Below the pieces are notes generated by a model. That model saw only the letters and a list, made by a program, of their open reading frames with translations. It was not told the origin of the DNA and searched no databases. Of a stretch of DNA of 64,000 nt, positions 52,633-60,628 are shown one piece after another. Positions within the stretch are counted from its first letter, which is position 1; each line of letters starts with the position of its first letter. The DNA is from Bacteroidota bacterium (GTDB lineage: Bacteria; Bacteroidota; Bacteroidia; Chitinophagales; Chitinophagaceae): positions 1 through 64,000 of the forward strand of contig JAPLEO010000069.1 in the NCBI GenBank assembly GCA_026391125.1, in the 5' to 3' direction. Made by a program: the position numbers and the translations under genes.

Positions 52633-53733
52633 ATGAAAAAATTATTAGTAATTGTAAGATGGCTGATTGGCTTGCTATTTATTTTTTCTGGTCTTGTTAA
52701 AGCCAATGATCCACATGGCTTGAGTTATAAAATGCAAGAATTCTTTGAAGTATGGGGTTGGCATACTTTACATAATTATACACTTCCATTAGCTTTAATG
52801 CTGAATGTTTTTGAAATCGTTGCAGGCGTTGCTGTAATTGTTGGTTGTCAGAAGAAATTAGTGAACTGGTTGCTTTTGCTCCTCATTATTGCTTTCACTT
52901 TCTTAACAGGATATGCGCTTTTTTCAGGAAAAATTAAAACCTGTGGTTGTTTCGGAGATTGTATTCCACTTACTTCTGGTCAATCTTTCATGAAAGATCT
53001 GGCATTACTAGTCCTGATCATTTTCTTGATCATCGCCAGCGGGAAAAATAATAAGTCGGTTTTCAATCTTCGATCAATGTTGATAGTGGTAAGTAGTTTA
53101 ATAGCATCAATTGCTTTGCAATTTTATGTGTTAAAATATTTGCCGATAGTTGATTGCCTACCTTATAAACAAGGAAACAATATCCAACAACAAATGCAAA
53201 CACCTGCTGGTGCAATACCAGACAGCTTTGCTATGCATTTTATCTATCAAAAAAATGGCAAAGAAATAAGTTTTGATCAAAGCAATTTTCCAGCAGATTT
53301 TGACTCAAGCTATATTTACGTGAACCGAAAAGATGAATTGGTGAAAAAAGGCAATGGTTTAAAAGCTGGTATTTCTGATTTCTCTTTACGCACTGAATCT
53401 GATAATGATACCACCGCATTACTTTTTGAAACACCAAAATACGTAATGATCTTAGCTAAAGATTTTGATTCGTATACACAGTGGGAGAGTGCTGTCAAGA
53501 GCATTATCGACCAAACAGCGAAGCAAAAAATTCCGATTGTGTTGGTTACGGCTGATGCAAAAACAGGTTCAGAAAAAATTCAGAATATTCCAGTCTTAAA
53601 ATGTGATGGTACCGTGCTAAAAACGGCTGCAAGAGTTACTCCTACGATCTTTTTAATGGAAGGAGCATCAATTAGAAGAAAATATAGTTATAGAGATCTT
53701 GCTAGCATTGAAACTGCCATTAGAAACTGGTAA
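52633..53733 (+). CDS. BT_3928-type DoxX membrane protein
   Basis: A 366-residue protein. Its N-terminal part has about four transmembrane helices (about residues 5-21, 46-65, 73-90 and 112-131) with the typical IFSGLVKANDPHGLSYKMQEFFE. A CGCFGDCIPLT segment lies on a loop. The C-terminal ~120 residues form a domain with a thioredoxin-like pattern (PTIFLME with cis-Pro) but no CxxC. The family is restricted to Bacteroidota and may be redox-related. It is coupled to DUF1599 and converges on the DUF721 gene. Confidence 0.8.
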   Translation: MKKLLVIVRWLIGLLFIFSGLVKANDPHGLSYKMQEFFEVWGWHTLHNYTLPLALMLNVFEIVAGVAVIVGCQKKLVNWLLLLLIIAFTFLTGYALFSGKIKTCGCFGDCIPLTSGQSFMKDLALLVLIIFLIIASGKNNKSVFNLRSMLIVVSSLIASIALQFYVLKYLPIVDCLPYKQGNNIQQQMQTPAGAIPDSFAMHFIYQKNGKEISFDQSNFPADFDSSYIYVNRKDELVKKGNGLKAGISDFSLRTESDNDTTALLFETPKYVMILAKDFDSYTQWESAVKSIIDQTAKQKIPIVLVTADAKTGSEKIQNIPVLKCDGTVLKTAARVTPTIFLMEGASIRRKYSYRDLASIETAIRNW

Positions 53734-53735
53734 GC

Positions 53736-54017
53736 TTAAGAAATAATCACTTCATTGATGACCACTTCACCAAAAGCTTCATTCACTCTTTCAATGATTT
53801 GTGGTTTCTGATATTGTAGTTCATTTTTAAGTGGACCAACAGAAGTTTGTATATACAATTTCTTATTGAATATTTTGATCTTATCGGTATATTTTGAGAT
53901 GGTTTTACCCATTAGCTTTTCCCAGATCTCCTCAATCTGCACGGCACGAATGCCATTATTTAAATGGCTTTTTTTAAGGAATCCTTTTAGTGCGTCACCG
54001 ATATGATATTCAGACAT
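53736..54017 (-). CDS. DUF721/DciA-like protein
   Basis: A 93-residue protein with GDALKGFLKKSHLNNGIRAVQIEEIWEKLMG followed by KIKIFNKKLYIQTSVGPLKNELQYQK, the DUF721 pattern. Related DciA proteins load the replicative helicase. It follows recF 30 bp downstream on the same strand, an arrangement common in many bacteria where DUF721 and RecF are linked to replication or repair. Confidence 0.86.
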   Translation of the reverse strand: MSEYHIGDALKGFLKKSHLNNGIRAVQIEEIWEKLMGKTISKYTDKIKIFNKKLYIQTSVGPLKNELQYQKPQIIERVNEAFGEVVINEVIIS

Positions 54018-54047
54018 ATTGTAAAGATAAGTGAATGAAAATATTCC

Positions 54048-55133
54048 TTAATTGATTTCTATTAGTTGATACGCTGTATTGGTTTCACTAAGCTGTTCTT
54101 TTAATCGATCTGAATGGGTATCGGTGATAAAAATCTGACCATCACTTTCAGTGCAAACCCAATGGAGTAATTGATACATCCGCTTTTCGTCTAATTTTTC
54201 AAATACATCATCTAATAAAAGAATCGGAGTATAGCCTTTCTGTTCCTTCAAGATCTGCCACTCGGCCAGTTTTAATGCGAATAGAAGGCTTTTCCTTTGT
54301 CCCTGAGAGGCTTCATTTTTAAAAACTTGGTCTTGCATTTTAAAAACGATATCGTCTTTATGAATTCCTGCATTGGTTCTTTGCAGCAATCGATCTTTCT
54401 GTTTGTTTATATGGAACAGGGATTCCATATTTTGTTGTAAAAGTTGGCTTTCATAAACCAACGAGATCTGATCAGAATCACCTGCGATCTTACTATATAT
54501 TTCTGCGACCAACACCAAATAGCCCGCCAAAAATTCTTTTCTATCCTTAAATAATTGATCTCCTTTACGACATAATTGCTGATCCAAGATCTCTATTAAC
54601 GATTCGTCGATTTGACCAGTTTCAGCATACTGTTTTAAGATAGCATTTCTTTGTTGTAACAGCTTTTGGTAATCGATTAGCAATAAAAGATAGCTTTTAT
54701 TGAATTGAGAAATAATGGTATCGATCAGTTTTCTTCTTTCTTCACTTGAACCAGAAATGATACTAATGTCATCAGGAGCGATCATCACACAGGAGAATTT
54801 CCCAATATGATCAGAAAAGCGTTTATATGTTTCTTCGTTCAGGGTTAATTCTTTCCGGTTATTTTCTCTGAGTATGAACACCAGATTTTGATTGGTATCG
54901 TGCAATTGGTAATTGCCTTCTAAGCGAAAACCCATCAGTCCATGATGAACATTGGCGGCATCAGCTCTTGAAAAATAGCTTTTCGAAAAACTTAAATAAT
55001 AGATCGCATCCAACAAATTTGTTTTGCCTGACCCATTTTTTCCGCAAATCCCAACCACGCGATCCTTAAAATGAAAGGATTGCTGAACATAATTCCTAAA
55101 TTGCGTAAGAATGATATTTTGAAGTTTGAGCAT
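54048..55133 (-). CDS. recF: DNA replication/repair protein RecF
   Basis: A 361-residue SMC-like ATPase. The Walker A motif GKNGSGKTNLLDAIYYLSF is near residue 34, the signature SQGQRKSLLFALKLAEW near residue 272, and the Walker B motif PILLLDDVFEKLD near residue 299. It binds ATP and loads RecA at gaps in the RecFOR pathway. It is divergent from pyrR across 84 bp that contain a palindrome and boxes for both genes. Confidence 0.95.
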   Translation of the reverse strand: MLKLQNIILTQFRNYVQQSFHFKDRVVGICGKNGSGKTNLLDAIYYLSFSKSYFSRADAANVHHGLMGFRLEGNYQLHDTNQNLVFILRENNRKELTLNEETYKRFSDHIGKFSCVMIAPDDISIISGSSEERRKLIDTIISQFNKSYLLLLIDYQKLLQQRNAILKQYAETGQIDESLIEILDQQLCRKGDQLFKDRKEFLAGYLVLVAEIYSKIAGDSDQISLVYESQLLQQNMESLFHINKQKDRLLQRTNAGIHKDDIVFKMQDQVFKNEASQGQRKSLLFALKLAEWQILKEQKGYTPILLLDDVFEKLDEKRMYQLLHWVCTESDGQIFITDTHSDRLKEQLSETNTAYQLIEIN

Positions 55134-55141
55134 TTAGTGGG

Positions 55142-55149
55142 CAAATTAA
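55142..55149 (-). promoter_or_regulatory. candidate -7 box of recF
   Basis: On the minus strand this reads TTAATTTG (seven of eight positions of TAnnTTTG) and ends 8 nt before the recF ATG. It is next to the palindrome at 55160-55171. Confidence 0.3.
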
Positions 55150-55152
55150 TCA

Positions 55153-55179
55153 ACTCATTCCTTAATTAAGGGTTTGAGT
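55153..55179. repeat. inverted repeat centred on a perfect palindrome, recF-pyrR intergenic
   Basis: The perfect 12-bp palindrome CCTTAATTAAGG is at 55160-55171, flanked by ACTCA (55153-55157) and TGAGT (55175-55179) as outer arms. It overlaps the -33 box predicted for pyrR and lies in the spacer of the predicted recF promoter, so it could be an operator. No regulator is known. Confidence 0.5.
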
Positions 55180-55202
55180 CTGCTAGAAAGCAATTATTTT
55201 TA
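55173..55202 (+). promoter_or_regulatory. candidate promoter of pyrR
   Basis: TTTG (55173-55176), 18 nt, then TATTTTTA (55195-55202), seven of eight positions of TAnnTTTG. It is 15 nt before the TTG start of pyrR, so the predicted leader is too short for a classical PyrR attenuator. Confidence 0.4.
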
Positions 55203-55217
55203 ATAAAAATATAGGTT

Positions 55218-55745
55218 TTGAAGACGATTTTATCCAAGGAACAACTGGCATTAACCATCAAAAGGTTGGCAAATCAGATACTGGAAAATCATCCACAGTT
55301 GCAAAATACTGTGATTATTGGTTTACAGCCACGGGGTATTTTTTTGAGCGACCGAATCGTGCAAGAATTACAAAAGCTAGTAGACCCATCTGCCATCCAA
55401 TATGGAAAATTGGATATCACTTTTTATAGAGATGATGTTAGAAAAAGTTTGCATATCGCCAGTAACACTGATATTCCATTCAGTATTGAGAATCAGAAAG
55501 TGATTCTAGTAGATGATGTATTATATACCGGAAGAACGATTCGTGCTGCATTAGATGCCTTATTAGATTATGGAAGGCCATCAAAAGTTGCCCTTTGTGT
55601 ATTGGTTGACAGAAGATTTAGCAGGGAATTGCCGATACAACCAGATTATTTAGGAAAAGCCATCGACACGATATTTTCACAACGCGTGACAGTTCTTTGG
55701 AACGAAAACGACAAAAATGAACAAGTTATGTTGTTGGATAATTAA
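55218..55745 (+). CDS. pyrR: PyrR: UMP-responsive regulator / uracil phosphoribosyltransferase
   Basis: A 175-residue PRTase-fold protein. The PRPP-binding motif VILVDDVLYTGRTIRAALDAL is near residue 92, preceded by LDITFYRDD. The N-terminus (ILSKEQLALTIKRLANQI) and the VIIGLQPRGIFLSDRI segment fit PyrR. In Gram-positive bacteria PyrR binds pyr mRNA with UMP and causes attenuation; here the upstream region is too short for such a leader. The start is TTG at 55218, because no ATG occurs before the conserved region. pyrB follows 21 bp later. Confidence 0.85.
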   Translation: MKTILSKEQLALTIKRLANQILENHPQLQNTVIIGLQPRGIFLSDRIVQELQKLVDPSAIQYGKLDITFYRDDVRKSLHIASNTDIPFSIENQKVILVDDVLYTGRTIRAALDALLDYGRPSKVALCVLVDRRFSRELPIQPDYLGKAIDTIFSQRVTVLWNENDKNEQVMLLDN

Positions 55746-55759
55746 AACGTTTATCTTTG
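55731..55759 (+). promoter_or_regulatory. candidate internal promoter of pyrB
   Basis: TTG (55731-55733), 18 nt, then TATCTTTG (55752-55759), a perfect TAnnTTTG match ending 7 nt before the pyrB ATG. It overlaps the last codons of pyrR and could give pyrB its own short-leader transcript. Confidence 0.42.
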
Positions 55760-55766
55760 ACCTTTA

Positions 55767-56693
55767 ATGAAACTATCTACCAAACACTTACTTGGTATTA
55801 AGCACCTTCTTCCAGAAGATATTAAGCTTATTCTATCCACAGCAGCACAGTTTAAAGAGGTTTTACAAAGACCCGTTAAGAAAGTTCCTTCATTGCGTGA
55901 TGTGACGATTGTGAATCTCTTCTATGAGAATTCAACCCGTACCAGAATGTCTTTTGAATTGGCTGAGCGTAGATTATCTGCCGACGTTTTAAATTTTGCA
56001 GCGAGTAGTTCTTCTGCTGCCAAAGGAGAAACTTTGTTAGATACGGTTAATAATATTCTAAGTATGAAAGTGGATCTGGTAGTGATGAGGCATAGTGCTT
56101 CAGGCGCTCCCCATTTTCTAGCCCAACATATTCCAGCTGCAATTGTGAATGCAGGGGATGGGATCAATGAACACCCTACACAGGCTTTATTAGATGCATT
56201 TTCAATGCAGGAAAAATTTGGATCATTGGAGGGATTAAAAGTTGCGATCATTGGCGACATTATGCACAGCCGAGTTGCGTTGAGTAATATGTATCTCTTG
56301 CAAAAGATGGGAGCGGAAGTTACTGTTGCTGGGCCGCCTACACTCATTCCTAAATATATCAGCGAAGCATTAGGGGTTCGTGTAGAATACAATTTGAAGA
56401 AAGCTCTTCAATGGTGTGATGTAGCGAATGTGTTAAGAATTCAATTAGAGCGTCAAAACCAACCTTTATTCTCATCTTTAAGGGAGTATAGCCTTTCTTA
56501 CGGGATCAATAAGAAGTTACTAGAATCGTTGGGAAAAGAATTGGTGATCATGCATCCTGGGCCGATTAATAGAGGGGTAGAGTTAGACAGTGATGTGGCA
56601 GATGGCTCATCTTCTATAATTTTGAACCAGGTAGAAAATGGGGTAGCAGTAAGGATGGCGGTTCTATATCTTTTGGCTAGTCGCGAAAATTAA
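55767..56693 (+). CDS. pyrB: aspartate carbamoyltransferase catalytic subunit
   Basis: A 308-residue enzyme that makes N-carbamoylaspartate, the committed pyrimidine step. The carbamoyl-phosphate motif ENSTRTRMSF (S56-R60) is followed by GDGINEHPTQALLDAF and HPGPINRGVELDSDVADG. It is a class lacking an obvious regulatory PyrI in this window. It is downstream of pyrR. The window also encodes a dihydroorotase homologue without catalytic residues, which in some bacteria forms a complex with PyrB. Confidence 0.96.
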   Translation: MKLSTKHLLGIKHLLPEDIKLILSTAAQFKEVLQRPVKKVPSLRDVTIVNLFYENSTRTRMSFELAERRLSADVLNFAASSSSAAKGETLLDTVNNILSMKVDLVVMRHSASGAPHFLAQHIPAAIVNAGDGINEHPTQALLDAFSMQEKFGSLEGLKVAIIGDIMHSRVALSNMYLLQKMGAEVTVAGPPTLIPKYISEALGVRVEYNLKKALQWCDVANVLRIQLERQNQPLFSSLREYSLSYGINKKLLESLGKELVIMHPGPINRGVELDSDVADGSSSIILNQVENGVAVRMAVLYLLASREN

Positions 56694-56742
56694 AGTTGAG
56701 CTTCGAATAATATCGGTTCTTATCTTTATCATAATCTATTGT

Positions 56743-57219
56743 ATGCAAAGAATCTGTTTATTTCCAGGCACATTTGATCCCGTAACATTGGGACATATCG
56801 ATATCATTAATCGCGCACTTCCATTATTCGATAAGATTGTGGTAGGTATTGGTATCAATTCCTCTAAAAATCCCATGTTTACTGCAGAGCAAAGAATGGA
56901 ATGGTTCAATGAAATTTATAAAGATGAACCAAGGGTTGAAAGTGCCGTGTATGAAGGACTTACCATTCAATATTGTGAAAAGATCCATGCACATTTTATT
57001 CTGAGAGGGATTCGATTTGTAAGTGATTTTGAATATGAAAAAACAATCGCTGATGCAAATCGTACGCTTGACAGAAGCATTGAAACCATCTTTTTAACTG
57101 GTGAGCCTAAATACACATCAGTAGCATCTACCATTGTAAGAGATATCCTTAAAAACGGTGGTAATGCTTCCCCATTCCTTCCGCAAGCAGTAATCAACAC
57201 ACTGTATCCTAATTCCTAA
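56743..57219 (+). CDS. coaD: phosphopantetheine adenylyltransferase
   Basis: A 158-residue enzyme that adenylates 4'-phosphopantetheine to dephospho-CoA, the penultimate step of coenzyme A synthesis. It has GTFDPVTLGHIDIINRAL (HxGH-like nucleotide motif), then RGIRFVSDFEYEKTIADANR and VASTIVRDILKNGG. The length and order are standard. It sits between pyrB and a hotdog thioesterase, with 5 bp to the latter. Confidence 0.96.
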   Translation: MQRICLFPGTFDPVTLGHIDIINRALPLFDKIVVGIGINSSKNPMFTAEQRMEWFNEIYKDEPRVESAVYEGLTIQYCEKIHAHFILRGIRFVSDFEYEKTIADANRTLDRSIETIFLTGEPKYTSVASTIVRDILKNGGNASPFLPQAVINTLYPNS

Positions 57220-57224
57220 TTATT

Positions 57225-57656
57225 ATGTCGATCTGGTTTAAATCTGACCTTCAGGTCAAAGACTTTATTCATTTTGGTAAGAATACCATGGGTGATTTTT
57301 TAGGAATTGAATTCATTGAATTAGGGGATGACTATATCAAAGCCACGATGCCGGTGGATGAAAGAACTAAACAACCTTATGGCTTATTACACGGAGGTGC
57401 ATCTGTAGTTTTAGCAGAAACCTTGGGAAGCGTTGGGGCAGTTCTCACAGTTGATCCAGAACAATACCAGTGTGTGGGTTTAGAAATTAATGCCAATCAT
57501 ATTAGAGGGGTTAAACAAGGAATCGTAACAGGAATCGCAAAGCCCATCCATATTGGGGCAACTACACAGGTTTGGGATATTCGTATTTTTGATGAAAGAG
57601 AGAAATTAGTATGTGTTAGCCGACATACCGTTGCGGTGATTAAAAAGAAACACTAG
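57225..57656 (+). CDS. PaaI/YdiI-type hotdog thioesterase
   Basis: A 143-residue hotdog protein. TMPVDERTKQPYGLLHGGASVVLAETLGS gives the HGG motif and the downstream Glu that are conserved in the PaaI, YdiI and MenI group, which hydrolyse acyl- or aroyl-CoA. Its start is 5 bp after coaD, and it would be cotranscribed with it. The substrate, for example 1,4-dihydroxy-2-naphthoyl-CoA in menaquinone synthesis, cannot be determined. Its stop overlaps that of the convergent nudix gene by 4 bp. Confidence 0.85.
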   Translation: MSIWFKSDLQVKDFIHFGKNTMGDFLGIEFIELGDDYIKATMPVDERTKQPYGLLHGGASVVLAETLGSVGAVLTVDPEQYQCVGLEINANHIRGVKQGIVTGIAKPIHIGATTQVWDIRIFDEREKLVCVSRHTVAVIKKKH

Positions 57657-58078
57657 ATCTTTAAGCCAGATTTATCTAAAACCTGTCTAATAGTTTCATA
57701 AGATTCGTTCAGTCTATTAGCAATATCTGCTAAGCTTGTCCATTCAATAGCAGTAATATCTTCTTCTGTTTGTGGAACTAGTTTTGGGACTCCAGCCACA
57801 AACATTCTATACCAATGTGTTTCCTTAATCACATCTGCCTGAACCCATTTATCGAAATATTCATGTTCTGTAACTAATAGTAATTGACCGAGCTGTAATT
57901 TTTGCACGCCAGTTTCTTCTTCCACCTCTCGGATTGCACATTCCTCAATAGATTCGCCTTTATCTAATTTCCCTTTTGGTAAATCCCATTTCCCCCTTCT
58001 AAAGATCATCAGTAACTCACCAAGCTCATTGGTAACAATCCCACCACCTGCAATTATAATCGGCTTTCCCTTATTCAT
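57653..58078 (-). CDS. Nudix hydrolase
   Basis: A 141-residue protein with the complete Nudix box GKLDKGESIEECAIREVEEETG (residues about 48-69), preceded by RRGKWDLPKGKL. The domain cleaves nucleoside diphosphates linked to another moiety; the substrate is not predictable. ATG 58078 is preferred over an in-frame start at 58111 that would add a run of low-complexity residues. A copy of an 18-bp motif (58085-58102) lies just upstream. Confidence 0.87.
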   Translation of the reverse strand: MNKGKPIIIAGGGIVTNELGELLMIFRRGKWDLPKGKLDKGESIEECAIREVEEETGVQKLQLGQLLLVTEHEYFDKWVQADVIKETHWYRMFVAGVPKLVPQTEEDITAIEWTSLADIANRLNESYETIRQVLDKSGLKI

Positions 58079-58141
58079 TTTAACTTTTGAATTTTGACTT
58101 TTTCTCTTCAAATATACTATGGCAATCTTTACCTTCGTGGC

Positions 58142-58774
58142 ATGACAAACGAAAAAGCTGTTGCAGAAAAATTATTACAGGTTGCTGCTGTGAAATTGAG
58201 TCCGGAAAACCCCTTTACTTGGGCTAGTGGCTGGAAGAGTCCAATTTATTGTGACAATCGAAAGGTCTTGTCTTTCCCTTATACCCGTGATTTTATTAAG
58301 AGTGAGATGTGTAGTGTGATTTTTGAAAGCTTTCCAAATGTTGATATGCTTGCCGGTGTTGCTACAGCTGGGATTCCTTGGGGGGCTATGGCGGCCGACC
58401 AATTGAAATTGCCTTATATCTATGTTCGTCCAAAACCAAAGGAACACGGCCTAGGAAATCAAATTGAAGGTGCATTTGAAGCTGGCAAATCGGTTTTAGT
58501 GATCGAAGACCTGATTTCAACTGGCAAAAGCAGTTTAGAAGTAGTTACTGTATTGAAGAACGCTGGATTGAATGTGGTAGGAATGGTTTCTATTTTCACA
58601 TACGGTTTCCCAATTGCAACAAAGGCTTTTGAAGAAGCTGGGGTACCTTATCTGTCCTTAACCAATTATAGTAGTTTGATTGAATTAGCTGTTGAAAAAG
58701 GACAGATTACAGCACAAACACAAGAATTATTAATGCAATGGAGAGAAGATCCTGCAAATTGGAAAGGAATTTAA
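58142..58774 (+). CDS. pyrE: orotate phosphoribosyltransferase
   Basis: A 210-residue enzyme that converts orotate and PRPP to OMP. The motifs are PFTWASGWKSPIYCDNRKVL, AGVATAGIPWGAMAADQL, YVRPKPKEHGLGNQIEG and the PRPP loop VLVIEDLISTGKSSLE. ATG 58142 matches the expected N-terminus; an upstream in-frame start at 58094 would add 16 residues. It is divergent from the nudix gene. pyrB and pyrR are 2 kb away but not contiguous with it. Confidence 0.96.
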   Translation: MTNEKAVAEKLLQVAAVKLSPENPFTWASGWKSPIYCDNRKVLSFPYTRDFIKSEMCSVIFESFPNVDMLAGVATAGIPWGAMAADQLKLPYIYVRPKPKEHGLGNQIEGAFEAGKSVLVIEDLISTGKSSLEVVTVLKNAGLNVVGMVSIFTYGFPIATKAFEEAGVPYLSLTNYSSLIELAVEKGQITAQTQELLMQWREDPANWKGI

Positions 58775-58784
58775 TTTGAGCAAT

Positions 58785-59192
58785 ATGAAGAAACTAATCG
58801 CTTTTGCCTTGATGATCTTATGTCTGAATGGTTATGTTCAGGCACAAGAATCAAAAGTGCAATGGGTAACTATTAAGTCGGCCAATCTTAAATGTTGGGA
58901 GTGTAAAGAAAGATTAGAGAAGTACCTAACTATCGAGAACAAAGCAGGGATGGAAGGTGGAATCGTTCAATGGAAGATCAATCTTTTACAGGGAGAGATC
59001 AAGTTTCAGTTCTACCCAGACAGAGTTAATCTTGATATGTTGAGAACTGCATTAAATAATGCTGGTTTTGATGCAGACAATGAATTAGCTACGGAAGAGT
59101 CGTATAAGTTATTGCCTCAAGCCTGTAAAAGGGCAACAGAAGGCGGAGGCCCCCAACCCAAAAAGCCCTGCCATTTAGAACCCATCCACTAA
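58785..59192 (+). CDS. exported heavy-metal-associated (HMA)-like protein
   Basis: A 135-residue protein with a signal peptide (cleavage predicted after YVQAQ). The mature part has LKCWECKERLEKYL (C37, C40), a CxxC in the position of a heavy-metal-binding HMA motif, followed by an alpha/beta pattern ending in LRTALNNAGFDAD. A short tail has one further Cys pair. It may bind copper or another metal in the periplasm. The ATG at 58785 is used instead of the TTG at 58776. It lies 10 bp after pyrE. Confidence 0.72.
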   Translation: MKKLIAFALMILCLNGYVQAQESKVQWVTIKSANLKCWECKERLEKYLTIENKAGMEGGIVQWKINLLQGEIKFQFYPDRVNLDMLRTALNNAGFDADNELATEESYKLLPQACKRATEGGGPQPKKPCHLEPIH

Positions 59193-59194
59193 GT

Positions 59195-59641
59195 TTAGAA
59201 CAAATTCAATTTATGACGCCCTTCGTATGTAAAGGGTACTGTTTTAAATATCCCAGCTTTTCCAACGCGAGTAGTACCTTTTACGGTAACAAGCACTTCA
59301 TTACTAACTACCAGGTTTAAAGCGTTTTTATAGAATTCCTTCAGGTCGATCCCGATTTTTGAGGGTAGGATGAAATCTGCTTTCTTTGGTATATGCATCA
59401 AGGTGTCGAGATTCATTTTACCTAAATACCGGTTGTCTACATAGACATCTGCATCAACCATTCTCAGGTCTAAGCCGAAATTATTAGGATTATAATACAC
59501 CAACTCCATCGCCAAGCTTGTTTTATCAAAACCAAATTTGTCCAGTTTTACATTCCTCACTTCCTTGTATTCAAAGCTTTTTGGAGCTGCACAGGAGAGA
59601 AGCGTCAAACAAAAAACGACAGAAATAGCCCAAATTTTCAT
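59195..59641 (-). CDS. LEA14-type lipoprotein
   Basis: A 148-residue protein with a lipoprotein signal ending LTLLSCAAP (lipidated Cys). The mature domain has LEA type 2 features: FEYKEVRNVKL, ELVYYNPNNFGLDLRMVDADVYVDNRYLG, and a final beta strand VKGTTRVGKAGIFKTVPF. LEA14 proteins bind hydrophobic ligands or stabilise other proteins; the role here is unknown. The chosen ATG gives the lipobox at the expected place; an in-frame start at 59662 adds seven residues. Confidence 0.8.
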   Translation of the reverse strand: MKIWAISVVFCLTLLSCAAPKSFEYKEVRNVKLDKFGFDKTSLAMELVYYNPNNFGLDLRMVDADVYVDNRYLGKMNLDTLMHIPKKADFILPSKIGIDLKEFYKNALNLVVSNEVLVTVKGTTRVGKAGIFKTVPFTYEGRHKLNLF

Positions 59642-59705
59642 GCAAGTAACATTTGAATGCAAAGTAGGCTAGAAGCTCGAATAATCGCTCTAATCAATTG
59701 TTATA

Positions 59706-59747
59706 TTTCGTAGATTTACTGCTAAATCGATTGGTTTTTCTACGAAA
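59706..59747. repeat. inverted repeat in the AT-rich region before WbqC
   Basis: TTTCGTAGA (59706-59714) and TCTACGAAA (59739-59747) are perfect complements separated by 24 nt. It lies in a 269-bp AT-rich interval with no credible gene. It could be an operator or a hairpin in RNA; nothing in the sequence decides. Confidence 0.45.
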
Positions 59748-59910
59748 AATAGAAAAAAATAGATTACTCAATTTATTAGTTGATAAATATTTTGATAATC
59801 TATTATAAACCAAAAGAATATAAGAAATATTGATATTTTAAATAGAAACATAAAAGGTAGATTTTCAACCCTTTTGTATCAATATGCTTCAATGTTTAAA
59901 AAATTAATTA

Positions 59911-60528
59911 ATGAACTGCATTTTAACTGATATTCAATACTTTGGGACTGTTAATTGGTATAAAATGTTGTTTCGATTTTCAAATATACAATTTGAACAA
60001 TATGAAACTTACCAAAAAATGAGTTTTCGCAATAGGTGTATGATTGTGGGGAGTAATGGGTTGATTAATTTGTCGGTTCCTTTAGAAAAAGGCCGGAGTC
60101 AGAAACTGCTCATGAAAGATGTTCGGATCAGTTATTCAGAAAATTGGCAGGAACAACATTGGAGGTCGATTACTTCCTGTTATGGCAATTCCCCCTTTTT
60201 TGAGTTCTATGAAGAAAGTCTCAGAATATTGTTTGAGACTCGTCATACTTACCTGATCGATTTAAATTGGCAAACTTTTGAGTGGGTGACCAAGCGACTG
60301 AAATTTGAAGCGCCACTAGAAAGAACAGATCAATATTTAGAGGAAGTAGCGGATAATTGTTTTGATGCGAGAAATTTGGTTAAACCCAAGGCTTATGATC
60401 AAGTCAAAGAAATAGTAAATTATCAGCAGGTTTTTGAAGATCGGATTGGCTTTAAACCCAACCTCTGTATATTAGATCTCATGTTTTGTAATGGACCAAG
60501 TTCAAAATCTTTAATAACAAGCAACTAA
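59911..60528 (+). CDS. WbqC-like family protein
   Basis: A 205-residue protein of the WbqC family: the N-terminus DIQYFGTVNWYKMLFRF, then NRCMIVGSNGLINLSVPLEKGRSQ, WQEQHWRSITSCYGNSPFFEFY, and the C-terminal EDRIGFKPNLCILDLMFCNGPSS. The family occurs in polysaccharide loci and is proposed to be an enzyme of surface-sugar synthesis, but the reaction is not established. It is transcribed alone, preceded by an AT-rich region with an inverted repeat, and followed by the PKD gene. Confidence 0.85.
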   Translation: MNCILTDIQYFGTVNWYKMLFRFSNIQFEQYETYQKMSFRNRCMIVGSNGLINLSVPLEKGRSQKLLMKDVRISYSENWQEQHWRSITSCYGNSPFFEFYEESLRILFETRHTYLIDLNWQTFEWVTKRLKFEAPLERTDQYLEEVADNCFDARNLVKPKAYDQVKEIVNYQQVFEDRIGFKPNLCILDLMFCNGPSSKSLITSN

Positions 60529-60628
60529 TCATATAATTAACGGCTCTTTAGTAAGGTATCAATAGGCTAATCTCTTAACTTTATAGAATCATTATAGGAC
60601 AAGTTTATTCAATTCTACGCCCCCCAAA

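Noticed and set aside
55134-55217. A PyrR-type attenuator leader upstream of pyrR
   Set aside because: The distance between the predicted promoter and the TTG start is about 15 nt, and no antiterminator/terminator pair can be drawn.
55922-56392. A 156-codon minus-strand open frame inside pyrB
   Set aside because: pyrB is intact with all catalytic motifs; the antisense frame has no recognisable domain or start signal.
59663-59910. A possible small gene in the AT-rich region before WbqC
   Set aside because: All frames are short and interrupted by stops; only an inverted repeat is visible.
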